Positions 35,935 to 49,011 are shown, numbered from the stretch's first letter. The stretch: 64,000 bases of DNA from Neocallimastix lanati (nom. inval.) (GCA_016946835.1 JACVTC010000035.1:730001-794000); one strand, 5' to 3'. Numbers and translations are program-made. Notes: a model not told the origin generated them from the sequence alone.

Positions 35935-36192
35935 TGTTTATAAAATATTTTATTGATTAAAGTTTATTTATTTAATATGAGTAATTACTTGATTTTTAAA
36001 ATTTATGAGATTACATTTGTATTTATACTATTTGTGGCTAAATAAAAATATAACGAGAAATTATTACATAATATATTTCATTGTATTAGCTTAACAACGA
36101 GTTCGTTGTATTATAAAAATATCTTTTAATTTATTTAATACACATAAATTATTTTAATATAAATTTAATATATTTTTCTTTGTATTCTAACA
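35935..36192 (-). repeat. 3' LTR of the copia element
   Basis: 258 bp, TG..CA ends. It contains a conserved dyad ACAACGA/TCGTTGT at 36094-36109. It matches 40854-41112 except for one G/A substitution and one missing T. Confidence 0.95.
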
Positions 36193-39100
36193 TTCCCCCT
36201 CAGACCAGAATGTTTGCTTGTCAAAGATTTGGTTTGTAAACTTAGTCATTTTTGGTCCATTAAAATCTTTTGTTAATGGATCGGCCAACATCCTTTCGGT
36301 ATTGATGTATTCTAATTTTATTCTGTTATTTTTGATATTATCTTTATTGAAGTAAAATTTTATTTCTATATGTTTTAATTTATTGTTGAGTTCACCGTTT
36401 TCTATTGTCGTTTTACTTGCTAAGTTATCAGTGAATATTTTTATTGGTTTTTTAATGTTGAATATTTCATATAAAATATTTCGGATCCATAAAACCTTTT
36501 TAGTACATTCAGCGGTAGCAATGTATTCAGCTTCCGCGGTAGATGTGGCAATTACTGTTTGTTTCTTGGATTGCCAACATATTGGATCATTATTCATTGA
36601 TATTATATACCCCGAAGTAGATTTCCTATCTTTTGGGTCACCAGCGTAGTCAGCATCAGTATATGCCATAATTTCCCCCTGTCCTTTATATTTAATTTTG
36701 TAGTATTTAGTATAATTTAAGTATTTTAATATATTTATTACCATTTTCCAATCAGCTATGGTAGGATTCTCAGAATTTCTAGCAATCTTTCCTACAGCGT
36801 AAGTAATATCTGGACGGGTACACCTGGCTAGATAGATTAACGATCAGATTGCACTTTTAAATGTTGTTTTATCGAATGGTTCATTATTCTTTGCTGAATT
36901 TGAGATGCTTGAACAAGGCGTTTTTGACTTTCTTATATTTTTAACTTTGAATTTTTGTAATATATCATTTATTAATTGAATTTGAGAAATTACGTAGCTT
37001 GTATTTTCCTTTTCAATATTAATTCCTAAAATATAATCCGCTTCACTGCATTTTGAAACTTTAAAGTTTTTCTTAATTTGTTATTAATAAGTCATCCACG
37101 TAAACTCCAATAATACAGACAGCTCTTCCTCCCTCCATTTTAACAAAAATACATGGTTCAGATGTCAATTGAGTGAAACCATTATTTTTGAGAAAGTTTG
37201 TGAAGTGGATGTGCCATTGGCGACCTGACTGTTTTAATCCGTATAAAGCTTTTCTAAGAAGCTAATAACCTTTACCAAAATTCTTGTCACCAGGGGGGAT
37301 ATTAACATAAATATCCTTATCCAACGGAGCATTAAGATAGGCAGCTTTAATATCAAGCTGCATTAGATCCCAATTGAATTTTGAAGCAAGCGCAATTATA
37401 AGTTTTAGACTATCTAAACTAAGGGTAGGAGAATATGTTAAGTTATAATCAATTCCCTTTCTCTGGGTGAAACCACGAGCAACCAGACGAGCCTTGTATT
37501 TTGAGATATTACCATTACCGTCCTTTTTTAGAATATAGACCCACTTAGTAGTTATGGGTTTAACATCAGGAGGAAGCGATTTAACAAAAATCATGGTTCG
37601 GTTGTCATAGAAGTTTTGTAATTCGGAATTCATAGCTTCTATCCACCGAATTTTATCTGAACGCGTGATGGCTTGTTTATATGAAAGAGGTGTTTCAGTA
37701 ATACATCTTTTAGAAGTTTCAACATTGTCGAGGGAGATCTTGTGCTTTTTGTTACTGATTGAATAGGGTTTCCAGGTCTTTTATGCGATTCATTCATGGA
37801 TGGTCTTAATTTCTTACTCTCTGGATGTTCGGAATGAATCAATTTATGTTTAAGGGGAACAGTGTTTAATATTTCATTGTTTAAGTTAATCTTCTTTTTG
37901 GTAGGTGAAATATTACAAGTTGATGACTTTCTTTTAGTGGATGGATTAAATTTTATTTTATCCTTTTCTAAAGAAATGTCCCCAGAGAAATTTGATTCAT
38001 CATTTGAAACACTAATAGATTGGAAATCTGAAGCGAGATCATCAATGGATTCAATTTTTTCATCATTTAGATAATTGTCTTCAGGTTCCTTACCTTTAGC
38101 AGAGTTATTATTCTCATCTTTCTTGTTGTTAGTAATAGGAGTATTTATAATTTTATTAATATAATTGTTTTTAATAGATGAAACAGGTGAATCAATTTCT
38201 GATTCCTTACCTTTTCTTGATGAAGAATTATTTTCTTTGGATTCTGTATTTTCTTCATTAGATTCTTCATTAGATTCTTCATTAGATTCTTCATTAGATT
38301 CTTCATTGTATATCAATTTTCCAGAATCATCGTATGTATTTTCATTTTCGTTAGAGTTGATAATTGGTAATTCGTAAATATAATTGTCGTTATTGAAAAT
38401 GTTGGTTGGTAATTTATTGTTGCGTATCTTGGTTGTTAAATTTGATGGAGTTTCTTCATCAAATACTGCTTCTCTTACTAAGTGAATACTGTAGTCCTTT
38501 GAATCCATAATTATATAGTAATTGGATTCAATGCTTATTCCTAAAAATACGCCCTTTTTACTGTTGCTATCAAATTTCATTTTTCCTTGTGAAAAATCTT
38601 TATAGTAGGCATCACAACCAAAAACTTTAATATATTTAAGACTGATCTTTATGTTATAATAGATTTCATTTGGAATTTTATTTCCAATTCCTTTATGTGG
38701 AGTTATGTTATAAAGTAAATTTGCATATTTGATAGCGTAATCCCAAAACTCACTAGACATTTTGCTCCACTGAATTAAAGTTTTTGCACAACTTACAATG
38801 GTGTAGTTGAATCGTTCAGCAATCCCGTTGTTTTGAGGATTGTATGGTGGTGAAAATGTTTTTATTATACCGTGTTCCTTGCAGTAGTTTAGTACCTTTT
38901 TATTGTTATATTCAGTACCTTGATCCGAACGAAAAGTTTTAATATTATAATATAATTGATTATTTAAGTAAGTAAAGAAATTTATAATTGTTCTTGGAAC
39001 TTCTGATTTGTTTTCCAAGAGGAAGATCCAACTTTTGCGAGTATATTCGTCAATAAAAGTAAGAACATACCTTTTCCCTGAGTATGATTTTGAAATAGGA

Positions 39101-40815
39101 CCGATAACATCAGAATGGATTACATCTAGTGAATGCTTTGCCTTTGGAGTGTCTCCATTATGGGGTTTCCTATTTAATTTGGCAATTTTACAATTTAAGC
39201 ATTCATTAATTTTGACATTGTGGAGTTTTAGATATTTAGTTAAATTGTCTTGATAAAAATGTCCAAGTCTTCTATGCCATAGCATTTTAGACTGGTCATT
39301 TATGTCCATTGTTTCTTCAGGTGAAACGATGTCAATACAATTCTTTAAATTCGATTTATTCTTCGTAAGTATATGAATTGTATTGTTTTTATTAGCTTTA
39401 AATGTGCCTATGTTAATTGTTCTTTTGTTTTCAAGTGTGGTTTTTAAAGTGAGAAAAACTTTGTCTCTCCTGGATTTAATGTTACTTTTTAATCCATTCT
39501 TCGCAAGTTTAATTCCACTCAGAAGATTCTTGTTAACTTGTTTAGAATAGAGGACATTTTCGAATTTTATGTTGTAACCATTAATACTTCCTTCATAGGT
39601 ACCAACCCCGTCAAACTCACAGATTGAATTATTTGCACACTGCATAGAGATCTTTTCTTCTCTAAAGTTTGAGAGGATATCTTTGTTATTGGTAATGTGC
39701 ACTGAAGCACCAGTATCAAAGGTCCAAATCGTTGTATCTTCTGAAGAATTTAATACTAAAGAAATGCATTTATTTTCGTAGTTTTCTTTAGTGTTCTTTT
39801 TTTCTTCTAACGGCTCAAAGCTGTCTAAATTTTTATCATACATGGTCCTAAGTTCTTCTAAGGAAAGTTCTTCATCAGAATTTCGTTCTTCATATTCGAC
39901 GTTTGCAATTGATTTTTGGTGGCTATTTTTACCTTTCCTTTTATTGATTTTAGTTTTCTTTTTGTTTGATTGCTTCTTGCCTTTTTGAGTCGATCTGTTC
40001 CTGTTTTTGTTGATAAGGTTAAATCTACATTCATCGGTAGTATGTCCAAACATTTTGCACAGGTAACAATAGTTTGGCTCCGGACTTGGTCTGGTTTTAT
40101 TATTTTTTGAACCGCTTGACTCAATGTTATCAATATCCATGAAGTCACCTTTATCTGTGACGCTTCTATCGAAATTGATAGCACTATGCAGGAAAATGTG
40201 GAAATTAATCTTGTTGATTGACTCTTCGAGGAAGTCATCAACTGTTTCTGTTCCACTAGGATGAATAAGGTCTCTTAAAACTTTTGGATAAGACAAATAT
40301 AAAACCCTGATCTTTTCCCAAGTTCCGAGTCTGATATTGTTCTTATCCATTACTTCAAAGATTTCTTTAATTTGATTAATGATATCCTTGCATTCCGAAA
40401 GATTTTTGGCTTTTAAAGAATATAACTTCTTCAACCAGTAGTTGAGATCAGCAGTTTTCTTTTTTCCATATAAGACCTTTAATTTTTCCATAATATCATA
40501 GGCGGTGGTAAGATATCTTATGTAGCTCAAAACTTCTTGACTTACATTTTTACTGATAATGGTACTGGCTAAGGCATCTTGAGTTTCAGCTTCTTTGATA
40601 TCCTTTTCCAAGTCCTTGATAGCTTTGACGGTTTCGTCGGATTTGGGTTTTCCCTTTTCCTCCTTAAGCTTATCATTTAATTTACCGATTACATTCTCAT
40701 TTACATACTGTAAAATTTTTAAAGATTTGAGAATGTTTTTAATAAGGAATTCCCAGTTTTCGAAGTTATCCTTATTGAGAATATCTTCAGTTCTTAATTT
40801 GGTTTCGTTAGACAT
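36187..40815 (-). pseudogene. Copia gag-pol polyprotein, interrupted
   Basis: The ATG at 40815 lies 38 nt inside the 5' LTR. The first 1058-codon frame has gag, a CCHC knuckle (CYLCKMFGHTTDEC, about residue 250), the protease DTGA (about 368), the integrase zinc motif (HRRLGH..CLNC, about 515) and integrase core (HSDVIGPI, FRSDQGTEYN, NPQNNGIAER). A frameshift near 37785 ends it at 37639. RT continues in another frame (TKWVYILKK, KARLVARGFTQ, LDIKAAYLNAPLD) until an in-frame TAG at 37262-37264; then LLRKALYGLKQSG, the active-site YVDDLLIT (about 37090-37115), a second frameshift or deletion near 37080, an in-frame TGA at 36844-36846, and an intact RNase H end (DADYAGDPKDRKSTSGY, TAEAEYIA, ADPLTKDF). 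The last codons use the purine tract and the LTR itself. Confidence 0.93.
36193..36201 (-). other. Polypurine tract
   Basis: GAGGGGGAA on the minus strand, directly next to the 3' LTR start TGTTAG; expected plus-strand primer for reverse transcription. It is also coding: it is read as Glu-Gly-Glu near the end of pol. Confidence 0.85.
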
Positions 40816-40835
40816 GTCGTAGATAGTATAAGAGG

Positions 40836-40851
40836 ATGAGACTCTTAATCT
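40836..40851 (-). other. Primer-binding site, complementary to tRNA-Lys(CUU) anticodon arm
   Basis: Two bases inside the 5' LTR. The plus strand here, ATGAGACTCTTAATCT, equals the anticodon stem-loop of eukaryotic tRNA-Lys(CUU) as I remember it, so the element RNA is complementary to an internal part of that tRNA rather than to a tRNA 3' end. Drosophila copia and Ty5 likewise use an anticodon-arm primer, but from initiator tRNA-Met. Confidence 0.65.
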
Positions 40852-40853
40852 TT

Positions 40854-41112
40854 TGTTTATAAAATATTTTATTGATTAAAGTTTATTTATTTTAATATGA
40901 GTAATTACTTGATTTTTAAAATTTATAAGATTACATTTGTATTTATACTATTTGTGGCTAAATAAAAATATAACGAGAAATTATTACATAATATATTTCA
41001 TTGTATTAGCTTAACAACGAGTTCGTTGTATTATAAAAATATCTTTTAATTTATTTAATACACATAAATTATTTTAATATAAATTTAATATATTTTTCTT
41101 TGTATTCTAACA
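40854..41112 (-). repeat. 5' LTR of the copia element
   Basis: 259 bp, same ends as the 3' LTR. It carries the same dyad at 41014-41029. Confidence 0.95.
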
Positions 41113-41121
41113 ATTATTTAG

Positions 41122-41192
<71 letters not shown>

Positions 41193-41288
41193 GTTATTTA
41201 GTTATTTATTTATTTAGTTATTTATTTATTTAGTTATTTATTTATTTAGTTAGTTAGTTATTTATTTAGTTATTTATTTATTTATTTT
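41113..41288. repeat. (ATTT)n with TTAG variants
   Basis: About 175 bp of TTTA repeats, with GTTA/TTAG variant units at both ends, immediately adjoining the copia 5' LTR. Confidence 0.93.
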
Positions 41289-43306
41289 ATTTATACTAGT
41301 CTTTTGTAAATTTTTTTTTTTCATTATTTCTCTTTAACTTATTATTGGTATGTAATTTAATATAATTTTTTATTTTTTATACATTTATTTATTTCCTATC
41401 TTCAAACAGACTTCATGATAAGTAATTGTTTTGATAATATAATTTCTCATTAGCAAAACTGAATTAAATAAATACATAACAAATAATATATTACAATAGT
41501 AATAAAAATAATAAAGAAAAAAATATTTAATTAGAAACAAAAAAAAGGGATAATAAAACAAAACTAAAAAGAACTGTAAAAAAATGATAATATGATTTCT
41601 TTTACTCAAAGAATGAATTTATTTTACTGCATATACTTGTATATCTTCATTAAATAAGGTTTTTAAATATAATCTAAATGAATTAGTACCGTTAGTAATA
41701 ATAAGATATGGTTAATAAATTAATTCATAATAACATAATAAAACTTATTTTTAATAATATAAAAATATATTAACATCTATAATTCACAATAAAAAAATAC
41801 TTCATAAGAAGACTCTAAAATAACTAAAATTGTAATTAAAATAATTAAATCTATATTTCGAGAATTTTGTAATTTCTTTTATCATGTCATAATTAAAATT
41901 ATTATCAATAAATTAAATGTGATATAAATAAACAATTTCAATTTCAGTATAAAAAATTTTTTGTGTAACCTTCAATATATATATAATAATAAAAATAACC
42001 CTTAATATTTAAGATTAAGTGAAAAATAAATATTAAGAAATTATATATTTCAATTAATCGTATTGATTGTATTAAAGAAATTTATTTTATATATAATCAA
42101 CTTTTTAATTTAGCAATCAATACTTTTTTCTAGCATGGATAATCTTGCATTTAGTATATTTAAAATAAGAAATAATAAATTAAATAAAAAAAGCTGGAAA
42201 ATAGCCAATAATAAGATAAAATAAATAATTAAAAATTTTATTTATGAAATAATTATTAAATAACATAACTAAAAATTTTTTATATTATTAATATTACTGT
42301 TATTATATTACTTTTATTATGTACACTTAATCCAAGATTAATATTTTAATTAGATTTTGTTTAATAACTAGTCTATTTAAACAAATATTTTACTGATATC
42401 TTATTAAATATTTTTATATTTAAAAAAGATTCATAAATGATCTAAATAATTTATTTATTAATATTTAATAATAACTATTCATTTTTTATAAAAAATATAT
42501 ATATATGTTCAGTGAAAACTTTAAATTTTTAGTATTCAATCATTTTTTTCAAACAAAAATATTTATATTTAGTGATAATACTTAATTCTTAAAATAAATT
42601 TATAAATAGTTTATTAGCTAAAAATAACAATAAGAATAAGAAAACAAAGGATACAAAAATAAGAACAACTTTTAAAAATTTTAAATAGTTTATATACTTT
42701 TGAAATTTAATATAAATGAATATGTATAATATATTTTATGATATCTTTAACATTCAATTTATACCAAAATTTTACATAAATTTTATATAAACTGAATATT
42801 CGAATTTCTTTGAGTAACAAATACTAGTAATATATATATAATTTTTTTATTTTTTTTTTTATAGTTTTTATATTATTATTTGTTATATCAATTTTTTCGT
42901 ATGTAAACTTTTATTATACATAATATATAATATGCACATTTGTATATTCAGTTAAATAGTTTTTTCATTAATGATTATTAATAAAAATAATTAATTTATA
43001 AATTTTATTATAAAAAATTAGTAGAAGGTTATATTAAGAATAATATAATAAATTAATTTTTCAATAATTAATTATTTTATTATATTACATTAAAATTTGT
43101 ATTATGAATATTAAGAAAAAAATGATTATTAATTAAAACAAACCTTTGATATTAATTAAATTAGAGAAAAATTTTGGTATTACATACGAAAATATTATCC
43201 TATATTTGAATAAAAAATAAATAAAAGAAATATTGTTTGAAAATTAAGTAATATATATAAAATCTGTAATGAATAAAGTATCAAAATAATATATTTTAAT
43301 TGAATC

Positions 43307-43343
<37 letters not shown>

Positions 43344-44144
43344 AAAAAAAATGTTAATGTTGGCAAAGCTTGTTTTTGATTATTTTTAATAAGCAATTTT
43401 TTTCTTTGTTGTTACAGAATTCTAAAATTGTTAAAAAATTTATATACAAATTTCAATATAATAATTATATATTTTCTTTTCATTTTTAAGTTGTCGGAGA
43501 TAATTTTTTGTTGTAATTTATTATTTTAAAATAAGTCATGAATAAATAAAGTTTTATATCAAAATTTTAATTCGATAATACCAATATTTTAATATATTAT
43601 ATTTAATATATTTTTTAATTATAGTATAAATATATCAATTGGAAGTTTAAAAAAAATAATAAATTGTTTTTTATTTACATATACATATTTATGTTATATT
43701 TATAATGAAAATATAATATTTAATACGTTTATGTCTTAATGGACAATATTTTTCAAATTTATCTTAACAAAAATTTATTCAATTAAATTCATAACAAAAT
43801 TTATATATATTCAGAAAATACTCGATTCATTTTTTTTATAATTATTATTATTTTATTAAATCAACAGTATTTATTCTAATCCTTAAAATTTAAGTTTAAT
43901 AAATTTAATAATCGAGTTTTTTAATTAAACTTTATATAGCTTGATAATCAATATAAATAATATTAAATATGAAATTTTAAAATTATATTTATATTATTAA
44001 TATATAATAAACTATTAGTATATTCATTCAATATATCTCTTTATCTCGAGTCATATTTTTTTTAATTTTAAAATTATTTTAAAAATTTGTTATATATATA
44101 TATATGAATATGTATATTATATTTTCTATTTTTAATTTTTTTTT

Positions 44145-44183
<39 letters not shown>

Positions 44184-45126
44184 CATATAATACATTTATT
44201 ATGCTATGAAAATAAATTAATCATAAAAAACTAAATAATAAAAATTAAATAATAAAGATATAATTAGTTTAAACTGTTTTTTTCATTTCTTAAAACTTTT
44301 ATGTGTCATATTTTTTTGTTAATTTATTGCAATAAATATAAAATAATTGACTTTAAAATTCGGTTCTATTATGTTTCTATGTATATATTTTATAATTTTA
44401 GTTTGTTCTTTCTATAAATGTTTTAATTGAGTAAATGTATATAAATGTATATAAATTTTAATTAAATAGTTTAATAAATAACAAAGTTAAGTAATTAAAT
44501 TTTATTGTCAAAAATTAATTTCAAAATATATTTGAATTATTATACATTATTACATAATTTGAATATGATATAGATAGATTTTTTTTATCGTATTTGAAAT
44601 TTTTTTTAACTTGATAATTTTGAAATTTATATAATTTAGTGAAGTATTGTAAAATTTAACTTATGATAATTAATTATTATATTATAATATTTTAAATATA
44701 ATGATTATTATTATTATTATTACATTTTTGCAATAATAATACTTTTTAAATATTAATGTACCATTTATTTTAATAATTAAAAAAAAAAAAAATTAATTAT
44801 TTTATATTTATTCATTTTTAAAACTTTTTTTAAAAAAAATCATATTTGAATATATTTTTCAAATTTAAAAAATTTAATATAAGCTTATTATTAATTATAT
44901 TCTAATAGTAATTAATTTATTTTATTTTAAAAATTGTTAACATTATTCTTTTTCATTTTATTTTATTTTAAATGAAGTTTCGCGATTAGTATTGTTTTAA
45001 AAATTTTTTATATTAAAGTTAATATATAATTTCAATAAATCAGTTTATATTATTATTTTAGTAATCTTTTAGATATGTTCCTTTTTTTAATTATTTTTTC
45101 AAAAAGTTCATTATAATATAATAATT

Positions 45127-45181
<55 letters not shown>

Positions 45182-46399
45182 TTAAAAAAGTAAAAATAAA
45201 AAAAATAAAAATAAAAATAAAAAAATAAAAATAATTCTTCCATTATATAAAAAAAAAAATTCTATAATTGTTTATCAATTTATCAAAATAACTATTTTAC
45301 AGTCAATTTTCATTTACATATACTATGTATGTATCATCCATTACCATATTATAATAGTTTAAAATAAAATATATGTTGTGATTTTTAAAGTTTGTTATTT
45401 TAATTGAACTCTGTTCTTATTAAAGAAAATTTTATGGTAAATATTTTTCAAATTTTAAACAAATTATTCAATTAATACTTTTATTTATATGGTGTATATA
45501 ATTAATTTATGAATATTTTTTTTTAATAAATAACTCAAATATTAATTGTTTTTTAAGTCATATATATTTGGAATTATGATATTTTTATAATGATAATACG
45601 AAATTTTAATTTATAATAAATTTAGATATATTACATATTTACTACAATAAAATAAAAATAATTTATTACAATTTAATGTATATATTACCATAGAATAAGT
45701 AATTAAAAAAAAAAAAAAAAAAAAACATAATTTTTAATTAAAAATTTATAAATTTTAATTACTTTTATATTTTATATGTTACTAATTTAACTATTCATTT
45801 TTTTTAATCATATTTTTTATATATAAATATCTTTAAAGAATCCTTTTTTTTTTATTTTGTTATTATAAATTAATAATTATCGTTCGATTAAAATTAGTTT
45901 ATTATTAATTATTTTATTAATTAATATATAAAAGTGCTTTCCCATTAATCAATATTAATCAATATATTATATGTATATAAGTATAAATATAATTATAATA
46001 ATAGCAGTATTAGTTTAACAATTTAAATAAGAAAAAATACAAACAAAATAAGAACAAACACAAAAAAATACTAAAGAAAAAAAAAAAAAAAAAAAATAAA
46101 AAATTTAAAAAAAGATTTATAAAGTCGAAAAAACATTTTTTATTTTAAATTTTTCTTGTCTTTAATTGAATTCATTTTAATTTAATTTTCAAGTTAATAT
46201 ATTTTTATATAAATTAAAAGATTTACACCCATTAATTTATTTACATTCAATATAATATTTGCTGTATATTGATAAAAAGCTAATAACAGCTAATTTTATA
46301 TTCAATTTTAAATTTATAAATAATATTTCGAATATTATATAATTATAAAACAATTATTTTATTTTATTTTATTAAATTAATTAAAATAAATTTTTAAAA
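41289..46399. other. Five-kilobase gene-free region
   Basis: Very A+T-rich. It holds an A run at 43312-43338, a T run of about 35 at 44148-44183, (TAA)n at 45128-45179, and A runs near 45703 and 46077. Short ORFs here have no recognisable similarity. The last few hundred bases should include the promoter of the APSES gene at 46400. Confidence 0.65.
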
Positions 46400-47684
46400 A
46401 TGACTATTAATAAGAATATCTACAATACCTCACAAGATGAACGCGGTTATATATCTGTATACGAATTTATTAGTTCTAATGGTACTATAGTTATGTGGGA
46501 TTCAGAATGTGGTTATGTAAATTGGACTAGTATTCGTAAAGCCATGGGATGGAGTAAAAGGGGTGAAGGAAGAAATATAATGAAAGAGATGGAAAATGTT
46601 GAAAAAACAGCAAAAGATATTAGAAAGATAAGGTATATTAAAAGATATTATTAAAAAATGCTTTTATTAAAAGTTTGTTAATTTAATTTTTTAAAAATAT
46701 GATTTAAATATATTATTAAATAGAGGTGGTATTTTAAAAATTCAAGGAACCTGGATACCTTTTGATGATGCATATGAAGCCGCTAAAGAATATTGCTATA
46801 GTATTCGTTATGAATTAACTCAAATATTTGGTGAACAATTTGCAAAAGAAGCTAGACCGAAAGCACCAACTTCTGTTCAACCAACTAAAAAAAGAGCAAA
46901 ACATCAAAAACATAATAACAACAATAATAATAAATCTAATACCATATCTTCATTAAAATATAATTTGAATGAATTAACACCACCTCCTTCAGATATTGAT
47001 ACTTATTCTTCATCTTCGGCTTCTTCAAGTGTTGCTTCTACCGCGACAAATACTCCAGTTCCATTGTCTAAAAATTCTTCAGCTAAGTATTCTTCAACCA
47101 TTACTGGTACTTCTAGGAAACGTAGATCATCCGTATCTGATAATGGAATCACAACTGAAAGAAAAAGAAGAAGATCTCATCCAAAAGTTAATGCTTCTAA
47201 AGCATTTGCAGCCCGTAATAATTCAATGAATTCATCACTTCAAGTGAAGAATACATCAAATATAAAGAACTACAATAATATGCCAATAGATACAAACAGT
47301 CGTAGTAATTCTTATCCAGTTAATGATGGATATAATGTGAATAACTGTAATGCTGTCCAAAGACAGAGTTGGGAAAATATTTGCAATAATAATAATAATA
47401 ATAGTCCAAATAATATGAATAACTCAAATATGGGAAAGAAAGTAAATCATTCTGTTAATCTTAATATTGATACTAATCAAATTTTTGAAGCTGTTGAAAC
47501 TGCACTAGCACTTCAAACTCTTAGTATGGATTTAGGTATGAGACCTTTCCCAGCATGGATGAATATTCAAAGTAATGAATATAAGAAGTGTCATGATTAT
47601 CCAAGGTTAACCTATCCATCAGAATTTGAAATGGCTGGATGCCGTTTTGAAATGATTGGAGGTTGCTACCAAAAAGTTTGCTAA
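46400..47684 (+). CDS. APSES/KilA-N domain transcription regulator, 2 exons
   Basis: Likely DNA-binding nuclear regulator. Exons 46400-46632 and 46724-47684 (intron GTATAT..TAG, 91 bp) give 397 residues plus TAA; the junction restores Arg-Gly-Gly in the domain. The domain (about residues 10-130) runs from YISVYEFISSNGTIVMWD through GYVNWTSIRKAMGW, KRGEGRNI and GGILKIQGTWIPFDDAYEAA to IRYELTQIFGEQF, the form seen in XBP1-like fungal APSES proteins more than in StuA/SOK2. The rest is Ser/Thr/Asn-rich with a basic segment (KRRSSVSD..ERKRRRSHPK, about 195-230) that could be a nuclear signal, and ends in a more conserved-looking part (FEAVETALALQTLSMDLG, PRLTYPSEFEMAGC). DNA-binding specificity cannot be told from sequence. 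Confidence 0.88.
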
Positions 47685-48540
47685 ATTTAATGTTTTATTA
47701 TTTAAAATTAAACATTTAATTTAATAATATAATTGATTTGTATTTGAAGGAAGGAAAAAAATATTTTAAGAAACAAAAAACCAACAAAAAAGTAAAAAAA
47801 AACACAAATCAAGACATAATTAATTTAATAATATTTTTAATTTAAGAAAAACGAAAATTTTGAAATTTATTTTATTAAAATAACAGAAATTAAGGCGTTT
47901 TATGGTTAAATAATGGATGCTCCACACAATTCATAATTATAAATATTTATAAAATCATATTTTATATGAATAATATAATTCTTATTTATTTATTATTTAT
48001 TAAATAATTAAGTAAAAATAATCTCTATTATTTATTGGAATAATATTTAAGTATTGTAAATTAATTAATTTAAAAAATGATTAATAATATTTATTATTTT
48101 AGATTTATTATATCTATTATATTATAATTTATTAGTTAAATTATCATTGAGAAAATTTATTAATTTTTAGTTAAAATTTAGTACAAGAGTAAAATATGTA
48201 TATAAGTATAAAATTATTGATTATTTTTACATTTAATTTTTTTTTATTGTATATAAAGATATTCTAATTAATTTATAATTTATTTATAATCTAATTAATA
48301 ATTGTAAATAATGTATATATATAATTTAAATCATTAATTATCCTTTTAATATTTAATTTTTATATTAAATATTAAATGTAAATATTATTAAAAAAGTATC
48401 TAAAGAATCATAAAAAACTTTAATTTCTTTTTAGTAAATGCGCAATTAGTTAATGATATGTAAAATAATTTACATTATATTAATTAATACTTTTTTTTTT
48501 ATCAATTTTATTGTTTATATATAAATAATATATATATATA
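47685..48540. other. Intergenic region
   Basis: 3' flank of the APSES gene; A+T-rich, nothing supported. Confidence 0.6.
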
Positions 48541-48545
48541 TAAAA

Positions 48546-48644
<99 letters not shown>

Positions 48645-48646
48645 AT
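48541..48646. repeat. (AAAT)n microsatellite
   Basis: About 105 bp of uninterrupted AAAT repeat. Confidence 0.97.
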
Positions 48647-48762
48647 GATAGTGATATAAATAATAATTAGTACATGTTGAAATTATAAATGGGGATAATC
48701 CTCTTTCTTCCTATGACTCTATTTCTGATTTTGAAGATTATATCAATCATTATATATATTTG

Positions 48763-49003
48763 TTCCTTCTTGTCCAATTTTGTTTAACTTGTTCATTAAT
48801 GATATTTTTATTATATTTTTATTAATTGTAATAAATATGGCATCTAAACGTTGTTGTGGAGGTCTTTTTGCAGATGACATTATTTTTTTTTTTTTTTTTT
48901 TTTATAAAAAAAAAAAACACAATGCCATAAAATGCTTAAGAAGGTAAATGAATGGGCTAAATTTAATATGATGAATTTAATATGATGAATTTTGGAATTA
49001 GTA
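48763..49003 (+). pseudogene. LINE reverse-transcriptase fragment
   Basis: Short decayed piece of the same LINE family: DNA for CPxxPILFNLFINDI (48768-48808), then RCCGGLFADDI (about 48849-48880), a T/A-run insertion, and VNEWAKFN..FGIS (48940-49002), matching LINE ORF residues about 830-905. Frames are broken. The intact element at 49028 inserted 9 bp beyond its end. Confidence 0.8.
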
Positions 49004-49011
49004 TCATTTTT

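Larger units (their letters stand above)
35935..41112 (-). mobile_element. Copia-type LTR retrotransposon, complete but defective
   Basis: A 5178-bp element in minus orientation bounded by two LTRs of 258 and 259 bp that start TGTTAG and end AAACA, and differ by one substitution and one 1-bp indel. Order of domains (gag, protease, integrase, reverse transcriptase, RNase H) is copia-like. A primer-binding site lies at 40836-40851 and a purine tract (GAGGGGGAA, 36193-36201) touches the 3' LTR. No perfect 5-bp target duplication was found: the flanks are a TA run on one side and an ATTT repeat on the other. The near identity of the LTRs indicates recent insertion, yet pol carries several lesions. 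Confidence 0.95.

Noticed and set aside
35930-41117. 5-bp target duplication of the copia element
   Set aside because: The flanking pentamers (TATTT and ATTAT) differ; with repeats on both sides nothing can be claimed.
41385-41609. 74-codon minus-strand ORF
   Set aside because: Composition is just A+T-rich translation (Phe/Tyr/Leu), no motif, and it has no splice-linked neighbours.
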